In this document: positions 47,923-54,320 of the stretch, piece after piece
Layout of the letters: each line of letters opens with the position of its first letter
How positions within the stretch are numbered: the first letter of the stretch is position 1
Assembly: GCF_012184385.1 (NCBI RefSeq)
Contig: NZ_VSRL01000038.1
Coordinates: forward strand, 1 to 54,320
Reading direction: 5' to 3'
DNA: 54,320 nt
Source: Lentzea indica
Lineage (GTDB): Bacteria > Actinomycetota > Actinomycetes > Mycobacteriales > Pseudonocardiaceae
Made by a program: the position numbers and the translations under genes
Notes under the pieces: generated by a model
The model's input: the letters and a program-made list of their open reading frames with translations, nothing else
What the model was told of the DNA's origin: nothing
Databases searched by the model: none

Positions 47923-48885
47923 TCATCCGGCTGGTACGAGTGATGCGCGTCCGACCTGTTCCAGGAGGAACACCTGGTCGGCCTGACCGGAACAGGTGGC
48001 CTGTGACAGCTCGGCTCCGGCATCGACGTCGGCCGGACCGCCGAGCAGGCCCACGCACTTGCCGCTGTGCACCGGCCGCAGAACGAAACCGTTCGGCACG
48101 GGGGCGGACACCGGCTGGAACAAGAACCGTTGATCGGCCGCCGAGGTGCAGTCCCTGGGGGCCAGCAGCATGCCGTCGTCGAGCAACGCCTCGTCCACTG
48201 ACAGGCAGCCCCAGCCCTGCTCCGGATGGCGCCATTTGATCAGGTACACGCCGTGGCCGACGGCTTCGATATACGTGTCCGGCACCAGTTCCTTGCACGG
48301 TCGCTGAACGGCCAGCGGACGGTCGGTGCGCTTGTTGCGCTCGCGTCCCTCCCCCACGCAGAGGTCGCGGTCGGCGGTATGGCCTGGGCGGAGCAGATAC
48401 CAGCCGTCGGAGGGTAACGCCGGCGGACCGGAGGAGCTGTCGAGCAGGACCGTGACGATCACAGCGATCGCCACCACGGTCACCGCCGTCGCAGCGGCGA
48501 GCCACCGCTTCGATCGTCCCGACGGTCGTGGTGCGGACGCTTCGGCACCCTGTGCCGTCACTGCCGGTCGCACGGCCGGATCCGCCGGCTCCATGTCGAG
48601 GTACGGGCCCACGGCCAGACGTTCCCGGGTGCTCAGCCACTCCGCCAGATGCTGCCCGTCGCCGCACGCGCGCACGAACACCGCCAGCAGCTCCGGCCTG
48701 GGAAGCGCGTCACGGCGCAACATGTCGGCGACGGTGCTACGGGGCAGGACGGCGCCGCATTTGGCGGCCTCTTCCTCCAATTGACGCAGTGTCCGCCCCG
48801 AATTCTTTTTGAGCAATCGGAGGAGGGCGGAGAACTCCGCGACATCCCGGGCTGATTCCGGCTGGACACGGTTACGAGTCACCAT
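47923..48885 (-). CDS. Membrane-anchored XRE-type protein with C-terminal lectin-like domain
   Basis: A 320-residue protein. Residues ~10-75 look like an XRE-type HTH (LLRLLKKNSGRTLRQLEEEA, then LPRSTVADMLRRDALPRPEL). A single membrane segment lies near residues 145-165. The outer domain has three similar units with DGWYLLRPGHTADRDLCVGE, GWGCLSVDEALL and LRPVHSGKCVGLLGG, which resembles a ricin-type beta-trefoil (lectin/RICIN) fold. A DNA-binding head joined to an external carbohydrate-like sensor would allow one-component transmembrane signalling. ATG at 48885 was chosen because it opens the HTH region. It is divergent from a secreted-protein gene with a large inverted repeat between. Confidence 0.72.
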   Translation of the reverse strand: MVTRNRVQPESARDVAEFSALLRLLKKNSGRTLRQLEEEAAKCGAVLPRSTVADMLRRDALPRPELLAVFVRACGDGQHLAEWLSTRERLAVGPYLDMEPADPAVRPAVTAQGAEASAPRPSGRSKRWLAAATAVTVVAIAVIVTVLLDSSSGPPALPSDGWYLLRPGHTADRDLCVGEGRERNKRTDRPLAVQRPCKELVPDTYIEAVGHGVYLIKWRHPEQGWGCLSVDEALLDDGMLLAPRDCTSAADQRFLFQPVSAPVPNGFVLRPVHSGKCVGLLGGPADVDAGAELSQATCSGQADQVFLLEQVGRASLVPAG

Positions 48886-48921
48886 CCCATCGTGGCGGAT
48901 CACCCGCCCCCAGGACGTCGG

Positions 48922-48970
48922 CTGGTCAGGTGACATTGTCCGACTGCCCGGACAGATGCCACCTGACCAG
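48922..48970. promoter_or_regulatory. Nested inverted repeat between the XRE-lectin gene and the secreted-protein gene
   Basis: CTGGTCAGGTG (48922-48932) and CACCTGACCAG (48960-48970) are perfect 11-base arms. Inside lie TGTCCG (48937-48942) and CGGACA (48949-48954), a second perfect pair. A separate palindrome, GAATTG-CTG-CAATTC, lies at 49054-49068. These could be operators for the XRE-type protein. Confidence 0.55.
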
Positions 48971-49181
48971 GCAAGAGATGGCGCAGCCGTCCGGGACGCG
49001 TCGAATCGCTTGGCGCACGTCCACCGTCTTGCCAAGCTGGCATCGCGTCACCGGAATTGCTGCAATTCGGAATTCTTCCCGCCGTGCATCAACCGGCGAA
49101 ATGTTCGACCGGTCCGATCGTGTGTGTGTTCCGTTCGCCGAAGTCGAGGTGGACGGCGTAACCAAAAGGAAGGACTATCAC

Positions 49182-49583
49182 ATGGCATCGAGGAAACTCG
49201 TGGCATTGCGTAGATCTGCGGCCGTGGCTGGCGTCATCGCCGCCGGGCTCGTCGCCCTGACACCGTCCGCCGCGATGGCCGGCCCGGCCACGGAGGGCCA
49301 ACCGGGCACGTCGGCTGCCTGCCGTTCGCACGGCCACTCGGCGAAGGACCCGTTCAACGACGGCTACCCGTCCAAGTCCAGCGTTCCGGTCCGTGCGGAA
49401 GGCCCCTATGCGGGCTGCACGATCGACGGCTACATCGACAGCAGCACGCGGCTGCACTACCACTGCTACGTCCGCAACGACTCCGGCAACACCTGGACCT
49501 GGGTGCGTGTCGTGGGCCAGGACATCGCCGGCTGGGTCTGGGACAGCAACCTCAAGTACAACGGCTCCGCCGTGCGTTGCTGA
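49182..49583 (+). CDS. Small secreted Cys-containing protein (SH3-like in appearance)
   Basis: A 133-residue exported protein. The signal peptide (SAAVAGVIAAGLVALTPSAAM) is cut near AMA/GP. The mature part has four cysteines (AACRSHG, YAGCTID, YHCYVRN, AVRC at the end) and aromatic-rich strands (NTWTWVRV, IAGWVWDSN), resembling small actinobacterial SH3-like secreted proteins. AAGGAAGGA precedes the ATG. Its role is unknown; it is probably under the control of the divergent XRE-lectin protein. Confidence 0.72.
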   Translation: MASRKLVALRRSAAVAGVIAAGLVALTPSAAMAGPATEGQPGTSAACRSHGHSAKDPFNDGYPSKSSVPVRAEGPYAGCTIDGYIDSSTRLHYHCYVRNDSGNTWTWVRVVGQDIAGWVWDSNLKYNGSAVRC

Positions 49584-49586
49584 CAG

Positions 49587-49626
49587 CCGGCGTGGTGTCT
49601 CCGCCATCGCGGAGACACCACGCCGG
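49587..49626. terminator. Strong bidirectional terminator
   Basis: CCGGCGTGGTGTCTCCGC (49587-49604) and GCGGAGACACCACGCCGG (49609-49626) form a perfect 18-bp stem with a CATC loop right after the secreted-protein stop. It faces the end of dnaB. Confidence 0.85.
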
Positions 49627-49742
49627 ACACGAACGGCCCAGGGGTTGAACGAATGATCAATCCTGATTTCGAAGGCACCAGTGCCATTTCAGTGCCAGAT
49701 CTTTGGGAAGTGTCATCGAGTTTGGGACCCTGCAAGCCGCTA

Positions 49743-51794
49743 CTAAGCCTGGGCCAGGTCCGTGAAGCGGCTGTAGTGCAGCTGGTGCGCCACGGTGATG
49801 GTGGCGGTCGGGCCGGCACGGTGCTTGGCGACGATCAGGTCGGCCTCGCCGGCGCGCGGGTCGTCGCGTTCCCAGGCGTCCGGGCGGTTGATCAGGATGA
49901 CCATGTCGGCGTCCTGCTCCAGCGAGCCGGACTCACGGAGGTCCGACAGCATCGGGCGCTTGTCGGTTCGCTGTTCCGGACCACGGTTCAGCTGGGAGAT
50001 CGCGATGACCGGGACCTCGAGCTCCTTGGCGATCAGCTTCAGCGATCGTGAGAACTCCGAGACTTCCTGCTGACGTGACTCGGACTTCTTGCCCGACGAC
50101 ATCAGCTGGAGGTAGTCGACGACCATCAGCTTCAGGTCGTGGCGCTGTTTGAGGCGGCGGGCCTTGGCGCGGATCTCCATCATCGTGAGGTTCGGGCTGT
50201 CGTCGACGAACAGCGGCGCCTCGCTGATCTCGCTCATCCTGCGGGCCAGGCGGGTCCAGTCGTCGTCGCTCATCTTGCCGCCGCGCATGTCGCCGAGGCG
50301 GATGCGCGCCTCGGCGGAGAGCATGCGCATCACGATCTCGGTGCGACTCATTTCCAGGCTGAAGATGGCGCTGGTCAGGCCGTGCTTCACCGAGCACGAG
50401 CGGGCGAAGTCGAGGCCCAGCGTCGAGTTGTGGGTCGGGATCATCGTCCCGCCCGCGAGGTACAGGTGGTCGTGGTTGTCGACCTCCACGCACCGCACCG
50501 GCACGGACGCGACCGGGCGCACCGCCACGATCTCCACCTGGTCGTGCCGGCCCAGGCCGGCGATCAGCTCGTCGACGTCACGACGCAGGCGCGCGAACCG
50601 GCCGTCGATCTGCAACGCCGCCAGCAGCTCCTCGCGCTGCTTGCGCGAGGCACGCAGGTACGCGGCGGGGATGTGCGGGTCGTCGGCCACGTCCAGGTCC
50701 TTGGCCACGCGCAGCTCGTCGTCGGTCAGCTCCAGATCGCCCAGTCCGGACAGGAACAGACCCAGCGCACGTGGCGCCAGCGGCAACGAGACGGTGGGCA
50801 GCTCCCACCCGGCGGACATGCGCACGAACATGCGGCACACGCCGACGCGCTCGAACAGCTGCGCCGTCGTGCGGATCGCCCAGAAGCCGCCGGTCTCGCT
50901 GCACGACTCCGTCAGCCACTGGTGCTCGGCGTCGGCCACGATCACCGTGCCGTCGGAGAACTCCACCTCGAAGCACGGGCGGCCGGTCATCACCTCGGTC
51001 GCGGCGACCACGCGCGTCGGGCGGCCGTCGGCGCCGATCAGGAAGTCGCCCACCGCGACGGAACCCATCGTGGTCCAGCCGGACGGCGTGGGCAGCGGAG
51101 TGTCGAGCGCCAGCGCCTTGCCGACGCCGGGACGTGCGGCGACGATGATCATCTGGCCGCCGTGCAGGCCGTTCGTCAGCTCGTCGAGGTCCGCGAAGCC
51201 CGTCGGGATGCCCTGCGAGATGCCGCCGCGGGACGCGATCGCGTCGATCTCGTCCATCGTCGGCTGGAGCAGGTCCTCCAGCGCCACGTAGTCCTCTGTC
51301 GTGCGGCGGTCGGTGACCTCGTAGATCGCGGCCTGCGCGCGGTCGACCACCTCGTCGACGTCCGCGCCCTCGGCACCGTTGTAGCCGAGCTGGACGATGC
51401 GCGTGCCCGCCTCGACGAGGCGGCGCAGCACCGCCTTCTCGGCCACGATCTCGGCGTAGTAGCCGGCGTTCGCTGCCGTCGGCACCGTCGCGATCAACGT
51501 GTGCAGGTACGGGGCGCCACCCACGCGCAGCAGCTCGCCACGCCGCTCGAGCTCGGCCGAGATGGTGATCGGGTCTGCGGGCTCGCCGCGGCCGTACAGG
51601 TCGAGGATGCAGTCGTAGATCGCCTGGTGCGCGGGGCGGTAGAAGTCGTTCGGCGCGAGCGCCTCGATGACGTCGGCGATGGCGTCCTTGGACAGCAGCA
51701 TTCCGCCGAGAACGGACTGCTCGGCGGCGAGGTCCTGGGGCGGCTGACGCTCGAATGAGGGCTCCGCCATGCCCCGGTCGTCCACCAGCGCCAC
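49743..51794 (-). CDS. dnaB: Replicative DNA helicase DnaB with an in-frame intein
   Basis: A hexameric 5'-3' replication-fork helicase. The N-terminal domain opens with PQDLAAEQSVLGGMLLS, and the RecA-like C-terminal domain has Walker A ARPGVGK-ST, Walker B LMVVDYLQLMS and the late DLRESGSLEQDADMVILINR. A 230-residue intein separates GVGK from STLGLDFARS. GTG at 51794 is preferred because AGGGGTGAT lies before it; a TTG at 51800 would add two residues. Without the intein the helicase has the normal ~453 residues. A long gap with DnaA boxes precedes it, after rplI. Confidence 0.95.
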   Translation of the reverse strand: MALVDDRGMAEPSFERQPPQDLAAEQSVLGGMLLSKDAIADVIEALAPNDFYRPAHQAIYDCILDLYGRGEPADPITISAELERRGELLRVGGAPYLHTLIATVPTAANAGYYAEIVAEKAVLRRLVEAGTRIVQLGYNGAEGADVDEVVDRAQAAIYEVTDRRTTEDYVALEDLLQPTMDEIDAIASRGGISQGIPTGFADLDELTNGLHGGQMIIVAARPGVGKALALDTPLPTPSGWTTMGSVAVGDFLIGADGRPTRVVAATEVMTGRPCFEVEFSDGTVIVADAEHQWLTESCSETGGFWAIRTTAQLFERVGVCRMFVRMSAGWELPTVSLPLAPRALGLFLSGLGDLELTDDELRVAKDLDVADDPHIPAAYLRASRKQREELLAALQIDGRFARLRRDVDELIAGLGRHDQVEIVAVRPVASVPVRCVEVDNHDHLYLAGGTMIPTHNSTLGLDFARSCSVKHGLTSAIFSLEMSRTEIVMRMLSAEARIRLGDMRGGKMSDDDWTRLARRMSEISEAPLFVDDSPNLTMMEIRAKARRLKQRHDLKLMVVDYLQLMSSGKKSESRQQEVSEFSRSLKLIAKELEVPVIAISQLNRGPEQRTDKRPMLSDLRESGSLEQDADMVILINRPDAWERDDPRAGEADLIVAKHRAGPTATITVAHQLHYSRFTDLAQA
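50427..51116 (-). other. Class 3 intein (mini-intein, decayed homing endonuclease) in DnaB
   Basis: The 230-residue insert starts ALALDTPLPTPSGWTTMGSV right after GVGK of Walker A and ends MIPTHN before Ser. The first residue is Ala, not Cys/Ser. Class 3 splicing uses a W-C-T set: Trp in DAEHQW, Cys in VRCVEVDNHDHLYL and Thr in the terminal THN, and all three are present. A remnant of a LAGLIDADG endonuclease lies between (LGLFLSGLGD, IPAAYLRASRKQREELLAAL), with the second acidic motif lost (LQIDG). The intein should be able to splice but not to home. Confidence 0.92.
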
Positions 51795-51957
51795 TGCCAA
51801 ATCACCCCTGTGAAGAGTCGAGAGCCGGTGCCATGTCCCCTAGTTGTACAGCGCGACACCGACAATTCCGGGCGGCCACGCTGTGCGATGACGATCGCCC
51901 GAGTCGCGACGCTAGAGGGACCCGTCCGGAGCAAGCAAACCAGCGTGTGGATTGTCC

Positions 51958-52170
51958 TGTGGACAACTGGGGGACAACCTGTGGATGGTTGCTCACAGGG
52001 GCGGAGGCGCTGGGGACAACCTGTTGACAACCGGTGGAGTGACAGAAGTAACTGCAGCTCAGGGGCTGTGCACAAGTTGTGGAAAAAGTTGTGCGCCACA
52101 CCGTCGGCGTGTCGCGAAAAACGCCCGCTTCGGCGTGTCGTGAGCCCGCTGTACGCACGGTTTATCCACA
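51958..52170. promoter_or_regulatory. Cluster of DnaA boxes upstream of dnaB
   Basis: A perfect TGTGGACAA (51958-51966, the complement of TTGTCCACA) and a perfect TTATCCACA (52162-52170) flank one-mismatch boxes TGGGGACAA (52011-52019), TGTTGACAA (52022-52030), TGTGCACAA (52067-52075) and TGTGGAAAA (52078-52086). Weaker sites lie at 51969 and 51980. At least six boxes fall within 213 bases, mostly on one strand. No dnaA or dnaN gene is here, so this is not the standard oriC. It may titrate DnaA or regulate dnaB. Confidence 0.75.
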
Positions 52171-52206
52171 GGACGTGGACGGGGCGGCACTGGTCCGAAC
52201 GAGCGA

Positions 52207-52246
52207 AAGCGCCACCCACCCGGAGCATCCCGGGTAGGCGGCGCTT
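52207..52246 (-). terminator. Imperfect hairpin in the rplI-dnaB gap
   Basis: AAGCGCC (52207-52213) pairs with GGCGCTT (52240-52246), and a further ACCCGG/CCGGGT stem lies inside. It may act as a second terminator or a leader structure for dnaB. Confidence 0.45.
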
Positions 52247-52298
52247 CAGCAAACTGAACGAGCCGAACTCACTCGGCAGCGGTCAGATCTGCGGGGTC

Positions 52299-52316
52299 TG
52301 CGGGGTCGCCCCCGCA
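52299..52316 (-). terminator. Short GC hairpin in the rplI-dnaB gap
   Basis: TGCGGGG (52299-52305) pairs with CCCCGCA (52310-52316) around TCGC, with GTC/GAC extending the stem. It lies between the two larger hairpins. Confidence 0.4.
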
Positions 52317-52328
52317 ACAGACACCGGA

Positions 52329-52376
52329 GTAGGGCCAAGGCGAAGCCGCGTAAGCGGCGAGCAGCCTTGGCCCTAC
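52329..52376 (-). terminator. Strong terminator after rplI
   Basis: GTAGGGCCAAGGC (52329-52341) and GCCTTGGCCCTAC (52364-52376) form a perfect 13-bp stem that encloses a smaller CCGC/GCGG hairpin. It lies 18 bases after the rplI stop and should end the ribosomal-protein transcript. Confidence 0.8.
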
Positions 52377-52394
52377 CCTACGGAGCAGGGCTGG

Positions 52395-52850
52395 TTACTC
52401 GGCGGAGCTGGTAACAACCACCGGCAGGGTCAGGGTGACCTCGGGGTGGAGGCGAACCGTGACCGAGTGCTTGCCGGTCGTCTTGATGTGACCCGGCAGT
52501 TCGATGGCGCGCTTGTCCAGCACGGGACCACCGGCGGACTTGACGGCAGCCGCCACGTCCGAAGCGGTGACCGAGCCGAACAGCTTGGTGCTGCCCGCCG
52601 CGGCCTTCGCCTTCAGCGTCACGGAGAGACCCTCGAGAGCGGTCTTGATCTCCTTGGCGTGGTCCAGGTCGCGCACGCGCCGGGTGTCCTGCGCGCGGGT
52701 GATGACCTGGATCTGCTTCTGCGCACCGCGGGTCGCGACGATCGCGAGACCGCGCGGGAGCAGGTAGTTGCGGCCGTAGCCGTCCTTGACCTCGACGATG
52801 TCGCCGGGCGCGCCAAGGCCGGAAACGTCAGCGGTGAGGATGAGCTTCAT
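52395..52850 (-). CDS. rplI: 50S ribosomal protein L9
   Basis: A 151-residue ribosomal protein. The N-terminal domain [20 protein letters not shown] then [17 protein letters not shown] is the L9 signature. A charged helix ([16 protein letters not shown]) links it to the C-terminal domain ending VTLTLPVVV. It binds 23S rRNA near the base of the L1 stalk. It lies 17 bases after rpsR in the rpsF-ssb-rpsR-rplI operon and is followed by a strong terminator. Confidence 0.97.
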   Translation of the reverse strand: MKLILTADVSGLGAPGDIVEVKDGYGRNYLLPRGLAIVATRGAQKQIQVITRAQDTRRVRDLDHAKEIKTALEGLSVTLKAKAAAGSTKLFGSVTASDVAAAVKSAGGPVLDKRAIELPGHIKTTGKHSVTVRLHPEVTLTLPVVVTSSAE

Positions 52851-52867
52851 CGCGAATGTCCCCTTTC

Positions 52868-53107
52868 TCAGCGAGCGGTCGAGGTGTAGGGCAGCAGGGC
52901 CATCTCACGGGCGTTCTTCACGGCAACAGCGACGTCGCGCTGGTGCTGCGAGCAGTTGCCGGTGACACGGCGGGCACGGATCTTGCCGCGGTCGGAGATG
53001 AACTTCCGAAGCAGCGTCGTGTCCTTGTAGTCGATCAGGCTCGCGCTCTTGTCCTTGCAGAAGGCGCAAACCTTCTTCTTGGGCTTGCGCACAGGCGGCT
53101 TGGCCAT
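52868..53107 (-). CDS. rpsR: 30S ribosomal protein S18 (zinc-ligand form)
   Basis: A 79-residue protein. [20 protein letters not shown] is the S18 core and [20 protein letters not shown] its end. CAFC at residues 14-17 and the later NCSQH give the Cys/His set of the zinc-binding form; actinobacteria often carry a second, zinc-free copy elsewhere. It pairs with S6 on the 30S platform, and S6 is encoded two genes upstream. Confidence 0.97.
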   Translation of the reverse strand: MAKPPVRKPKKKVCAFCKDKSASLIDYKDTTLLRKFISDRGKIRARRVTGNCSQHQRDVAVAVKNAREMALLPYTSTAR

Positions 53108-53164
53108 GTGTCTCTAACTCCTGGAATACGCAGTGATCAGGTTCTGGATGACCGGTGCAGCGGT

Positions 53165-53668
53165 CTAGAAGGGGGGCTCGTCGGCGAAACCACCCGAGCC
53201 GGCCGGCGGGGCGGAACCCCACGGGTCGTCTGCGGGCGCAGCGCCGCCACCGCCGCGAGACTGCTGGCCGCCGCCGCCGAAGCCGCCGCCACCGCCGTCT
53301 CCACGGCTGACCTTGTTGACCTTCGCGGTCGCGTAGCGCAGCGAGGGGCCGATCTCGTCGACCTCCAGCTCCACGACAGTGCGCTTCTCGCCTTCCTTCG
53401 TCTCGAAGGAACGCTGGCGCAGCCGTCCGGAGACGAGCACTCGCGAACCGCGGGTGAGCGACTCGGCCACGTTCTCGGCGACCTGCCGCCACACGTTGCA
53501 CCGCAGGAACAGAGCTTCGCCGTCCTTCCACTCGCCGGACTGGCGGTCGAAGGTGCGGGGCGTGGAGGCGACCGTGAAGGACGCCACCGCGGCACCGCTC
53601 TGGGTGAAGCGGAGTTCTGGGTCGGCAGTCAGGTTCCCGACCACCGTGATCGTCGTCTCACCAGCCAT
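53165..53668 (-). CDS. ssb: Single-stranded DNA-binding protein
   Basis: A 167-residue SSB. The OB fold opens [20 protein letters not shown] and includes [20 protein letters not shown] and [17 protein letters not shown] Gly-rich linker follows from about residue 120. The acidic tip (GGFADEPPF) is the partner-binding tail. It coats single-stranded DNA at the fork. The position between rpsF and rpsR is standard. Confidence 0.97.
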   Translation of the reverse strand: MAGETTITVVGNLTADPELRFTQSGAAVASFTVASTPRTFDRQSGEWKDGEALFLRCNVWRQVAENVAESLTRGSRVLVSGRLRQRSFETKEGEKRTVVELEVDEIGPSLRYATAKVNKVSRGDGGGGGFGGGGQQSRGGGGAAPADDPWGSAPPAGSGGFADEPPF

Positions 53669-53697
53669 GTCTTGGGAGCTCCCCTAATCGAGGTTCG

Positions 53698-54006
53698 TCA
53701 GGCCTTGGCGGCCGACTTGGCGGGCTCGCGGCGCAGGACCTTCGTCCTGAGCACCGTCTCCTGCAGACCGAGCTGGCGGTCCAGTTCCTTCACCGCGTCG
53801 GGCGTCGAGGTCAGGTCGAGCACCGCGTAGATACCCTCGGTGTTCTTGTTGATCTCGAAGCTCAGCCGGCGCTTGCCCCAAACTTCAACCTTCTCGACGT
53901 TGCCGCCCGACGTCTTGATGACGTTGAGGAACGTGTCGAGAGACGGCGCGATCGTGCGCTCGTCGAGACTGGGGTCGAGGATGACCATCACTTCGTAATG
54001 ACGCAT
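53698..54006 (-). CDS. rpsF: 30S ribosomal protein S6
   Basis: A 102-residue protein. [40 protein letters not shown] and [13 protein letters not shown] are diagnostic for S6, which binds S18. The tail [12 protein letters not shown] is basic. ATG at 54006 gives the conserved MRHYE start; AGGAGGTGA lies 12 bases before it, and a GTG 9 bases upstream is a less likely alternative. It leads the operon. Confidence 0.96.
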   Translation of the reverse strand: MRHYEVMVILDPSLDERTIAPSLDTFLNVIKTSGGNVEKVEVWGKRRLSFEINKNTEGIYAVLDLTSTPDAVKELDRQLGLQETVLRTKVLRREPAKSAAKA

Positions 54007-54107
54007 GAGGACCACTCACCTCCTGTGGACTCGCGGCCACGGGCTTTCCGTGGCAGGAGGGTCGTCGCGTCAGCAACTGAAGAAGGTTAACAGAGCGCGT
54101 CCGGCGA

Positions 54108-54320
54108 CTACGCAGGGGTGCGGCGCAGGACCCAGGTCCGCACCAGCGCGCCCGTCACCAGGGCCAGCATCAGCACCGCGACCAGCACCGGAGCACCGAC
54201 ACCACCGGGGCCGGACATCCTCGGCAGCGCGTGCGCGCGGCCGGCGGCCTGCACCGAGTCGCCGTCGTAGCCGTTGCCGTTGGACGCGCGCGGCACTGCG
54301 AGCCGTACCGGACGGCCGGG
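54108..54320 (-). CDS. C-terminal end of an unidentified membrane-anchored protein
   Basis: The frame is open to the window edge and ends at the stop at 54108. The visible ~70 residues contain a polar Gly/Asn-rich part (ASNGNGYDGDSVQAAGRA), then one membrane segment (PVLVAVLMLALVTGALV) and a short basic tail (RTWVLRRTPA). This looks like the C-terminal anchor of a secreted or membrane protein. The family cannot be named from this part. It lies upstream of rpsF in the same direction. Confidence 0.5.
   Translation of the reverse strand, partial: PGRPVRLAVPRASNGNGYDGDSVQAAGRAHALPRMSGPGGVGAPVLVAVLMLALVTGALVRTWVLRRTPA

Larger units (their letters stand above)
51795..52394. other. 600-base gap without a gene, between rplI and dnaB
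   Basis: This stretch holds a cluster of DnaA boxes (51958-52170) and three hairpins on the rplI side (52207-52376). No coding region is supported: the open frames here lack family features and overlap the structured elements. Confidence 0.75.

Noticed and set aside
51801-52394. This region as the main oriC of the chromosome
   Set aside because: Boxes are present, but dnaA and dnaN are not adjacent, and an AT-rich unwinding region is not evident. It is kept as a DnaA-box cluster instead.

Overview
The window is high-G+C actinobacterial DNA. Codon use, GTG starts, many 4-base start/stop overlaps, a DUF397/Scr1-type XRE pair, a CU044_5270-type protein, a MacS-like kinase and a DasR-type operator all suggest Pseudonocardiaceae (Lentzea/Saccharothrix/Lechevalieria-like). 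This is inferred from gene content only. Core genes that lie close to oriC in mycobacteria and their relatives occur at both ends: DUF6049-Nudix-pcnA and yqgE-leuS on the left, rpsF-ssb-rpsR-rplI-dnaB on the right. The segment is therefore probably origin-proximal, with accessory and regulatory genes in between. Layout: 1-6.4 kb holds cell-envelope and tRNA-maturation genes, an MFS exporter with a structured leader, yqgE, an SdpI-like protein and a secreted esterase-like protein. 6.4-9.4 kb is leuS behind a nine-codon leader peptide containing three consecutive Leu codons. 9.4-15.3 kb holds a TetR/MmpL pair, a YVTN propeller and a DUF2339 membrane protein. 15.4-20.5 kb is a ribose-type ABC operon (lacI-rbsA-rbsC-rbsB-rbsK). 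20.5-23.3 kb holds two envelope lipoproteins and a short DyP peroxidase. 23.3-29.4 kb holds ptsI under a DasR-type operator, a small-molecule kinase, XRE/DUF397, LysR and an ECF sigma/CU044_5270 pair. 29.4-36.5 kb holds kbl-tdh threonine catabolism, a LiaFSR-like module, a diguanylate cyclase and an AI-2E-type permease. 36.6-43 kb holds surface proteins: a beta-solenoid membrane protein, a secreted protein and a secreted protein with 13 chaplin-like repeats. 43-47.6 kb holds a small HTH/ClpN-like/DUF998/GGDEF-remnant operon, then MBL, GNAT, SDR and TetR genes. 47.9-49.6 kb holds a membrane-anchored XRE-lectin protein divergent from a small secreted protein. 49.7-54 kb holds dnaB with a class 3 intein, a cluster of DnaA boxes, and rplI-rpsR-ssb-rpsF. 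Most striking: the DnaA-box cluster in front of the intein-bearing dnaB, the Leu leader peptide before leuS, the chaplin-like repeat protein, and several dense palindromic operators. Reading-frame caution: about ten single-base frame breaks (left edge x2, DUF2339, lacI, rbsC, repeat protein x3, ClpN-like x2, SDR) plus one in-frame amber stop interrupt otherwise well-conserved genes. Many sit in short G/C runs, so consensus errors are more likely than mass pseudogenisation. These genes are annotated as whole genes with the break noted.
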